Below are positions 16,259-21,991 of a DNA stretch of 21,991 bases, in pieces (the stretch's first letter is position 1; each line of letters starts with the position of its first letter). The position numbers were made by a program, and so were the translations under genes. Below the pieces are notes generated by a model. The model did no database searches. It was not told the origin of the DNA and saw only the letters and a list, made by a program, of their open reading frames with translations. Source of the DNA: Candidatus Tenderia sp. (lineage in GTDB: Bacteria; Pseudomonadota; Gammaproteobacteria; Tenderiales; Tenderiaceae). The stretch spans positions 1 to 21,991 of the forward strand of contig JASBUE010000265.1 of NCBI GenBank assembly GCA_030148045.1, in the 5' to 3' direction.

Positions 16259-17296
16259 ATGTCTGAGTCATGGGATAACAACGATAAGGGTGGCTGGGAG
16301 CTTCCCGAGGGCATGGATCCGATGCGGGTGATGCAGGTGGCCTCGGCCTATTGGCAGTCCTGCGTCCTGCATGCCGCCAACCGGCTGGATATCTTCAATC
16401 TTCTGGATGGCCAGGCCAAAGACCTGGACACCCTGAGCCGGGAAACCGGGGCGGACCGCCGCTGCCTCGGCGCCCTGCTGAGCGCGCTGGTGTCGATGGA
16501 TTTTCTCGACCGCGACGGCGATACCTTCCGCAACAATCCATTCAGCCAGACCTTCCTCACCAACTCGAGCAAATTCTATCAGGGCGGCATCGTCTACATG
16601 TTCGAGAACTGGTATGAGGCCTGGGGCGGACTCTACAACACGGTCAAGAGCGGCAAGCCCTCGGCCCTGATGCACCAGGCCTACACGGACGCGGAGACGC
16701 GCAACTACATGATGGGCATGCACAACCGCGCCCTGTCCCAATCCGACGTGCTCACCGGCATGATCGACCTGTCCGGCAAGAAGCGGCTCATGGACGTGGG
16801 CTGCGGCCCGGCCACCTTCGCGGTCAAGTTCTGCGAGAAGTACGACGGCCTCAACGCCGTGGCCATGGACCGCGAGCAGAACCTCAAGATCGCCCAGGAG
16901 ATCGTCGACCAATACGGCATGCAGGACCGGGTCGAGCTGCGACCCGGCGACTACAACACCGACTCACTGGGTTCCGGCAACGACGCCATGCTGCTGTCCT
17001 CCATGACCAACCAGGAGTCGCCGGAAAATATCAAGAAGCTGCTGAAAAAATGCTATGACTCCATGAACAAAGACGGCATCATCATGATCCAGGAGCAGTT
17101 GCTGCACGCCGACAAGAAGGGCCCGCAACTGGCCGCCCTGATCGGAGTCAACCAGATCATCAACACCGTCGGCGGCACCTCGTACTCCACCGCCGAGATG
17201 GAGGAGATGTTGCGCGAAGTCGGTTTCGTCGATATCGAATCGCGCCAGATGGCGCCGCCCAGCCCCTTCATCATGGTGACCGGCTACAAACGCTGA
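16259..17296 (+). CDS. SAM-dependent methyltransferase with dimerisation domain (O-methyltransferase type)
   Basis: Predicted cytoplasmic class I methyltransferase, 345 aa, in two parts. The N-terminal winged-helix dimerisation domain (about 24-110, ANRLDIFNLLDG then LLSALVSMDFLDRDGDTF) is of the type seen in plant COMT, CrtF and BchU. The C-terminal Rossmann domain has the SAM-binding motif I LMDVGCGPATFAVKF (about 177-191), an acidic residue ending strand 2 (AVAMD, about 204) and GDYNTD. It ends PSPFIMVTGYKR, also usual for the group. I do not see the His that acts as general base in COMT, so chemistry and substrate remain open. GTGAGG lies upstream. No biosynthetic neighbours suggest a pathway. 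A strong terminator follows, so it is monocistronic. Confidence 0.87.
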   Translation: MSESWDNNDKGGWELPEGMDPMRVMQVASAYWQSCVLHAANRLDIFNLLDGQAKDLDTLSRETGADRRCLGALLSALVSMDFLDRDGDTFRNNPFSQTFLTNSSKFYQGGIVYMFENWYEAWGGLYNTVKSGKPSALMHQAYTDAETRNYMMGMHNRALSQSDVLTGMIDLSGKKRLMDVGCGPATFAVKFCEKYDGLNAVAMDREQNLKIAQEIVDQYGMQDRVELRPGDYNTDSLGSGNDAMLLSSMTNQESPENIKKLLKKCYDSMNKDGIIMIQEQLLHADKKGPQLAALIGVNQIINTVGGTSYSTAEMEEMLREVGFVDIESRQMAPPSPFIMVTGYKR

Positions 17297-17320
17297 TTCA
17301 CCTTCGCTTCGCATCACCGC

Positions 17321-17352
17321 AAACCGCAGCCGGTTCCGGCTGCGGTTTTTTT
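17321..17352 (+). terminator. Rho-independent terminator after the methyltransferase gene
   Basis: Twelve-base palindromic arms AACCGCAGCCGG (17322-17333) and CCGGCTGCGGTT (17336-17347), with the innermost bases forming the loop. They are followed by a run of seven T ending at 17352. It lies 25 nt past the stop codon. Confidence 0.92.
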
Positions 17353-17486
17353 ATCGCCCCGCCCCCTCAACCCAGATCCCGCCCCCCACGGATCCACCGC
17401 CTGGACAGCCATCCGGCGCCTCTATAAAATTCATATAAAAAACATCTTTTTAAGATTGGGTCGCGATACACCGGACGGGTATTTGA

Positions 17487-18650
17487 ATGAACTTTTTGCG
17501 CGCATTTTTCCATAGGCTGGCGGACCAGCAGCGGATCAACCACCGGGAAATGATCCTCAGCACGCTAGTCGCCCTGCTCGCCATGACGCTGGTCGCCTGG
17601 ATCAGCTACCGCTTTCTCTCCAATGCCTCCGCCCCCTTTATCGTCGCCTCCATGGGCGCCTCCACCGTCCTGCTGGCAGCCATCCCCTCCAGCCCCATGA
17701 ACCGGGCCTGGCCGCTGCTTGGCAGCCACCTGATCTGCGCCGTCATCGGTGTCACCTTTGCCCGCTATATCCCCGCCATCCTGTTCGCAATTCCACTGGC
17801 CGTGGCCACGGCCATCCTGGCCATGCAAGCCTTGCGCTGCCTGCATCCGCCCGGCGGCGCGACGGCCATGCTCACCGTATTGGCGGGCCCCGAGGTGGCG
17901 CAGCTGGGCTATCAGTTCGTGCTCACCCCGGTGCTGCTGAACGCCGCGGTACTGTGGGGCGCGGTGCGGGCCATCGCCTTTCTGCTGGAGATCCATCAGG
18001 AGCAGGATCGTTTTGAATCGCCCATCGAACGGCAGGACAGCCAGACGCCCGGCCTGAACCTGAAACCGCCGTTCGAAGCCGAGGACCTGCACAGCGCCCT
18101 GACACACTTCGACACCTTCGTCGATATCAACGAGGATGAGCTGATGCGGCTCTATCAGGAGGCCAACCATCATTATCACCGGCGCCATCTGGGCGACCTG
18201 CGCTGTTCCGACCTGATGATCCCCAATCCGGTGGCGGCCGAGTTCGGTACGCCGCTGGCGGAGGCCTGGGAATGGCTGGCCCGGCACCAAATCACCGCGG
18301 TACCGGTCATCAACCGCGCTCAGCAGCCAATCGGGATTGTCACCCTGGACGATTTCATCAGCCATGCCCGAGATTATCCGCAGGCCACGCTGGAAGAGCG
18401 CATCCAGGCATTGATCCGGGCGACGCCGGGGCCCAACTCGGACAAACCCGAGGTGGTCGGCCAGATCATGACCCATCCGGTGATCAGCGCCCCCGAAACC
18501 TCACACGTCGCCGATCTGTTGCCGCTGCTCGACGAACAAAAGATTCACCACCTGCCCATCGTCAATGGCGAGGCGAAACTGGTCGGCGTCCTAAACCGCG
18601 GCCAGATCGCCTCCATACTGCAGCAAAGCGCTGCGCCCGATCCGGACTGA
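17487..18650 (+). CDS. HPP-family membrane protein fused to two CBS domains
   Basis: Inner-membrane protein of 387 aa. The first half (about 20-168) has roughly five hydrophobic helices and the family signature CLHPPGGATA (His120-Pro-Pro). HPP proteins of cyanobacteria and plastids have been linked to nitrite transport. The second half is cytoplasmic: a linker (about 170-238) then two CBS domains (about 240-292, CSDLMIPNPVA to GIVTLDDFISHA; and about 326-380, VGQIMTHPVISA to LVGVLNRGQIASIL). CBS pairs usually bind adenine nucleotides, so transport is probably gated by energy state. No clear Shine-Dalgarno precedes the ATG at 17487. AT-rich TATAAAAT (17423-17430) could be a -10. Its substrate here is unproven. 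Confidence 0.88.
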   Translation: MNFLRAFFHRLADQQRINHREMILSTLVALLAMTLVAWISYRFLSNASAPFIVASMGASTVLLAAIPSSPMNRAWPLLGSHLICAVIGVTFARYIPAILFAIPLAVATAILAMQALRCLHPPGGATAMLTVLAGPEVAQLGYQFVLTPVLLNAAVLWGAVRAIAFLLEIHQEQDRFESPIERQDSQTPGLNLKPPFEAEDLHSALTHFDTFVDINEDELMRLYQEANHHYHRRHLGDLRCSDLMIPNPVAAEFGTPLAEAWEWLARHQITAVPVINRAQQPIGIVTLDDFISHARDYPQATLEERIQALIRATPGPNSDKPEVVGQIMTHPVISAPETSHVADLLPLLDEQKIHHLPIVNGEAKLVGVLNRGQIASILQQSAAPDPD

Positions 18651-18693
18651 CGGTCTGCCCAGAATGTCGCCGCCCACAGCTTGCGGACACGGG

Positions 18694-20172
18694 CTAGTCG
18701 CAGGGCAGATAAATCCTGAAGCAGGTGCCTTTGTCGACTTCGCTGTCCACCTCGACGGCGCCGTGATGGCGGCCGACAATCCCCTTTAACGCCGCCAACC
18801 CGACAAGCTGATCCTTGACCGTATCATAGTTGGTAAAGGCGGGTTCGAAGATCCGCGCCAGCTTGTCCGCGTCTATGACTCTGTCGTCATCACACACGCT
18901 CAGCACGGCGTACTCACCGGCGGCGAGGTTTTCCTTGCCGGCCACCTCATTCGCCCCCATCTCGGCGAACTTGAGCGCGATATCGATGCGGCCGCCCTTT
19001 GCTAGCGCCTCGATGGCGTTCATCCCCAGATTCATGATGATCTGCTGAAACTGATACGGCGACATACGAATGTGGCGCGCACTCCGGTCCAGATCGCTGT
19101 GAATCTCCGCGCCCTCGGGCAGCAGGCCCTGTAGCAGGTCGACCACCTCGGTGACGATTTTCTGGGGCATCAGCACCAGCGCCTCCTCGTAGTCGCTGCG
19201 GCTGATATCGAGCAGCTGCTTGACCAGCAGCTTGGCGCGCACCGCCGCATCCATTACCCGTCCCAGATCCGCAGCCCAGTCCGGTTCAGCGGCAAGATCG
19301 AGCAACAGCAAATCGGTATAGCCGAGGATACTCGACAACAGATTATTGAACTCGTGGGCGAAGCCACCCGCCATCTTGGCGAGCGCCTCCAGTTTTTCCA
19401 TCTGCCGCTGACGCGCCTCGTGGGCTTTTTTGTCGGTCAGGTCGCGCATGATGCCGACAAACATGCGCTGACCTCGCAGCGCCACTTCGCTGACCGCCAG
19501 TTCGAGGGGAAATACCTCGCCATTCTTGCGCATCCCCTGGCTCTCGCGGCCGATGCCGATGATCTTGGTCTTGCCCGTGCGGATGTAATCCTGCATGAAG
19601 CGGTCATGCCGGGCGGCGTCCGGCGGCGGCATGAGCATGGAGATGTTGCGTCCTGTGATCTCCTCCTGGCGGTAACCGAAGATGGCCTCGGCGGCACGGT
19701 TGAAGGTCTGGATGTTGCCGGCGTCATCGCTGGTGATGACGGCTTCCAGGACATTGTCAAGGATGGCCGCCAGGCGCTGTTCGTTTTCTTCTATTCTTTG
19801 GTTCTTGGCCTGTAACGCCTGCTCGGAACGGGACGTGACCGCCATCTCCGCCTGCAGGGCGTGATTGATCCCGGTGTTGCGCAGCCTGGATCGCATCACG
19901 CAAATGACCAACACCGCCAGCGTCAGCAGTATGGACGCCACCCAGCCCCAGTGTTGCCGCACCGCTCCATAGAGCCCGATCTCGCTACCGCCGCCGGCCG
20001 CCTCGATGGCATTTGCATTCAACTCGGATGGGGCAATGTGGAACTGATGCGGGACGGTGGGCGGCTCCCCCAACCCGGCCACGGCGGGATTGGCCGCCGC
20101 CCCGACCAGCATACCGGCAAGCACTACCGCAATCTGGCAATAACGCTTGAGCGTCGCCACCCCGATCGCCAT
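18694..20172 (-). CDS. PAS-domain sensor histidine kinase with degenerate ATP-binding boxes
   Basis: Membrane-bound sensor of 492 aa. A signal-like hydrophobic N-terminus (about 8-32), a short periplasmic part and a second transmembrane helix (about 76-93) come first, then a coiled coil (about 105-135). A FixL-like PAS domain (about 134-250, NVLEAVITSDDAGNIQTFNRAAEAIFGY) is followed by an H-box GFAHEFNNLLSSILGYTDLL (phospho-acceptor His about 273) and an NtrB-type ATPase domain. The N-box is good (IIMNLGMNAIEAL). But the G1 region reads SVCDDDRVIDADKL where DxGxG is expected, and G2 reads KDQLVGLAALKGIV where GTGLGL is expected. Kinase activity may therefore be lost or altered. The PAS domain lacks an obvious haem-ligand assignment. 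No response-regulator gene is adjacent. Confidence 0.88.
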   Translation of the reverse strand: MAIGVATLKRYCQIAVVLAGMLVGAAANPAVAGLGEPPTVPHQFHIAPSELNANAIEAAGGGSEIGLYGAVRQHWGWVASILLTLAVLVICVMRSRLRNTGINHALQAEMAVTSRSEQALQAKNQRIEENEQRLAAILDNVLEAVITSDDAGNIQTFNRAAEAIFGYRQEEITGRNISMLMPPPDAARHDRFMQDYIRTGKTKIIGIGRESQGMRKNGEVFPLELAVSEVALRGQRMFVGIMRDLTDKKAHEARQRQMEKLEALAKMAGGFAHEFNNLLSSILGYTDLLLLDLAAEPDWAADLGRVMDAAVRAKLLVKQLLDISRSDYEEALVLMPQKIVTEVVDLLQGLLPEGAEIHSDLDRSARHIRMSPYQFQQIIMNLGMNAIEALAKGGRIDIALKFAEMGANEVAGKENLAAGEYAVLSVCDDDRVIDADKLARIFEPAFTNYDTVKDQLVGLAALKGIVGRHHGAVEVDSEVDKGTCFRIYLPCD

Positions 20173-20239
20173 TTGCCTTGCTCCCCTTCCCCATATTTTA
20201 TAATGAGACTATTAAAACGTCGGCTTATGGATGGGATAG

Positions 20240-21424
20240 TTAGAGCCGCTGACGCCGGTCCTGCAACAGGAATCCCTGCAGATTTCCAGATATGCCGCGG
20301 CCCACGGCAAGCACCTTGAACAACTCACCCATTTCATTAGGTAGAGTAAGCTTTTTTACCTGTTGTGTGAAGAGTAAATAGTGGCGCGGATCCGCCGGGT
20401 CCATTTCAGTCACCATCTCGGTCAGGCCGCTTGCCAACAGGAACTGGGCCTGGCTGGTATAGCCCATCAGCTCCAGCCCCGCCTGTTGGGCCGCGGCGGC
20501 CAGGGCAGTGAAATCCACATGGGTGGTGATATCCTGCAGCCCTGCCAGAATCAGTGGGTCGCCATGGGCGCGGTGGCGGTAATGGCACATCAGGGTGCCG
20601 CTGGTGCGGTCGGGATGATAGTACTCGCGCCGGGGAAAGCCGTAATCAATGATCAGGGCGGCGCCCTTCTCCAGCAAGCCGGCCAGGCTGTTGATCCAGC
20701 CCGCCTGGGCGAGATTGATTTCGGTGAGGTAACCGGGGCAAAACACCTCATCGCCCAGTTCCGCCGTCAGTGTGTCGATACGCTGCAGCAGTTCGGCCGA
20801 TTGCGGGGCGCGCTCCTGCCAGGCGAATTGACGCCCGTCCCAGGTCACAAAACGCTCCGCCAGGCCGCCCTCGAGAAAGCGCACCAGGTGTACTGGCATG
20901 GCGTCCACCACCTCGTTGGCCAGGATCACCCCTTGGAAACCGGATTCCGGCAGACCCTCCAGCCAGCTCACCCGTTCCAGCAGATGGGGGGCGCGCCGTT
21001 CCAGGGTATGACGCTGGCGCTGTTTCAGGTCGGGGCTGAGTTCGAGGATAAAATACTGTCCCGGCAATGCCCCGAGGCGCTCCAGTTCCAGCAGCACCTC
21101 GGCGGCCATTACGCCGGTGCCAGCACCGAATTCGAGGATGTCGCCGCAACCGATTTCATACAGCACTTGACGACACTGGCGCGCCAGGCAGCGGGAGAAC
21201 AGTGGCGACAGCTCCGGCGCGGTGACGAAATCACCCGCCGCGCCGAACTTGCGCGCCCCGGCACTGTAATAGCCCAGCCCCGGCTGGTACAGGGCCATCG
21301 CCATAAAGCGGGCGAAGCTGATGGCGCCGCCCCCGACCTCGATTTCAGCGCGGATGTGCGCCTGCAGCTGCTCGCTGTGCTGCCGCGCCACCTCGTCCGG
21401 CAACGGCAAATCGCTGATCGACAT
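20240..21424 (-). CDS. MidA-type SAM-dependent methyltransferase (DUF185)
   Basis: Class I methyltransferase related to mitochondrial NDUFAF7/MidA, which methylates an arginine of a complex I subunit during assembly; the bacterial target is not established. The protein is 394 aa from the ATG at 21424, preceded by AGGA with an 8-nt spacer; an in-frame extension to 21463 is less likely. Motifs include ISFARFMAMALYQPGLGYYS near the start, KFGAAGDFVTAPELSPLF, motif I ILEFGAGTGVMA (about 109-120), YFILELSPDLKQRQ, GVILANEVVDAMPVH and ALIIDYGFPRREYYHPDR. All are characteristic of the family. It is divergent from the pteridine-reductase-like gene, with 67 bp between the starts. Confidence 0.92.
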   Translation of the reverse strand: MSISDLPLPDEVARQHSEQLQAHIRAEIEVGGGAISFARFMAMALYQPGLGYYSAGARKFGAAGDFVTAPELSPLFSRCLARQCRQVLYEIGCGDILEFGAGTGVMAAEVLLELERLGALPGQYFILELSPDLKQRQRHTLERRAPHLLERVSWLEGLPESGFQGVILANEVVDAMPVHLVRFLEGGLAERFVTWDGRQFAWQERAPQSAELLQRIDTLTAELGDEVFCPGYLTEINLAQAGWINSLAGLLEKGAALIIDYGFPRREYYHPDRTSGTLMCHYRHRAHGDPLILAGLQDITTHVDFTALAAAAQQAGLELMGYTSQAQFLLASGLTEMVTEMDPADPRHYLLFTQQVKKLTLPNEMGELFKVLAVGRGISGNLQGFLLQDRRQRL

Positions 21425-21491
21425 AAAGTTTCCTATTTGATCCCGATGGGGTAGAGTTGACACAGTCTATCCGAATCCAATCTGAAACTCG

Positions 21492-21991
21492 ATGCACGAT
21501 CCAAACAGCCTTAACGATAAGGTGGCCCTGATCACCGGCGCCGCCCACCGCATCGGCGCCGAAATGGCGCGCCGGCTGCATGGAGCGGGCATGAACATCG
21601 CCCTGCATTACCGCGATTCAAAAGAGCGGGCCGAGGCCCTGGCGGCGGAATTGAAGCAGCAACGCCCCGACTCGGTGGTGCTGATCCAGGCCGACCTCTT
21701 GGAGACCGCCGCACTGTCCGGCGTAATCGCCGCCGCATGCCGCCCCTGGCAACGGCTGGACGTACTGATCAACAACGCCTCCACCTTCTACCCCACCCCG
21801 ATGGAGAGCGCCGGCGAGGCGGACTGGGACGACCTGATCGGCAGCAATCTCAAGGCGCCCTTTTTCCTCTCCCAGGCGGCGGCGCCCGAGCTAAAAAAAC
21901 AAGGTGGCTGCATCGTCAACATCGTCGACATCCATGCCCAGCGGCCCATGAAGGGCTATCCCATCTACAGCGCCGCCAAGGCCGGGCTGGC
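21492..21991 (+). CDS. folM: Pteridine-reductase-like short-chain dehydrogenase (FolM type), 3' partial
   Basis: NADPH-dependent SDR expected to reduce dihydrobiopterin, dihydromonapterin or dihydrofolate. The ATG is at 21492 and the frame is still open at the right edge (166 codons seen). The cofactor loop is TGAAHRIG (residues 15-22), and NNAS is at about 94-97. The catalytic set reads Asp146 (NIVDIHAQRP), Tyr159 and Lys163 (YSAAKAG). The Asp in place of the usual SDR serine, 13 residues before the Tyr, matches trypanosomatid PTR1 and bacterial pteridine reductases and separates it from FabG-like enzymes. A TTGACA at 21457-21462 could be a -35, but no convincing -10 follows. The ribosome binding site is weak. 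Confidence 0.88.
   Translation, partial: MHDPNSLNDKVALITGAAHRIGAEMARRLHGAGMNIALHYRDSKERAEALAAELKQQRPDSVVLIQADLLETAALSGVIAAACRPWQRLDVLINNASTFYPTPMESAGEADWDDLIGSNLKAPFFLSQAAAPELKKQGGCIVNIVDIHAQRPMKGYPIYSAAKAGL

Noticed and set aside
20381..21454. 357-aa plus-strand frame opposite the MidA-type gene
   Set aside because: The minus strand encodes a full MidA-family protein; the plus frame is Gln/His/Arg-rich with no family features.

Overview
The window reads as an ordinary stretch of chromosome from a GC-rich gammaproteobacterium. I infer a member or relative of the Chromatiales/Ectothiorhodospiraceae group. The evidence is the rlpA-dacA-(D-amino-acid transaminase)-ybeD-lipB-lipA order, a three-gene petABC cytochrome bc1 operon, and the presence of arfB, midA and a FolM-type pteridine reductase. 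I saw no rRNA, tRNA, CRISPR array, phage or transposase gene.

Layout. Bases 1-4875 (+): envelope and lipoate cluster, with RlpA (5' end outside the window), DacA, a D-amino-acid transaminase, YbeD, LipB and LipA. Bases 4895-5180 (-): a compact unit encoding a 43-residue membrane protein, with a perfect CRP-type operator, a good ribosome binding site and its own terminator. Bases 5291-7790 (-): petA-petB-petC (Rieske protein, cytochrome b, cytochrome c1). Then uppP (-), and tex (+), whose C-terminal tail has been moved into another frame. Next come a DUF2750 gene (+), arfB (-), a cold-shock protein (+) with a terminator, and an RRM RNA-binding protein (+). Bases 13166-13275 hold a 110-bp MITE-like palindrome. 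It is followed on the minus strand by an unknown secreted protein with a promoter and leader hairpin, an unknown lipoprotein, a nitroreductase-family protein and a DUF481 outer-membrane protein. Bases 16259-18650 (+) carry a two-domain methyltransferase and an HPP-CBS membrane protein. Then come a PAS histidine kinase (-) with degenerate ATP-binding boxes and midA (-). A pteridine-reductase-like SDR gene (+) runs off the right edge.

How it fits together. The left third couples peptidoglycan maturation (RlpA, DacA, D-amino-acid supply) with lipoate attachment, and uppP adds lipid-carrier recycling. petABC is the respiratory core. Most of the rest is housekeeping in single-gene units. The points most worth a second look are the CRP-box/43-aa protein unit, the tex frameshift, the MITE-like element with a possible 4-bp target duplication, the structured leader near 13.9 kb, and the kinase that lacks the usual glycine-rich ATP-binding motifs. 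No obviously new multi-gene system was found.
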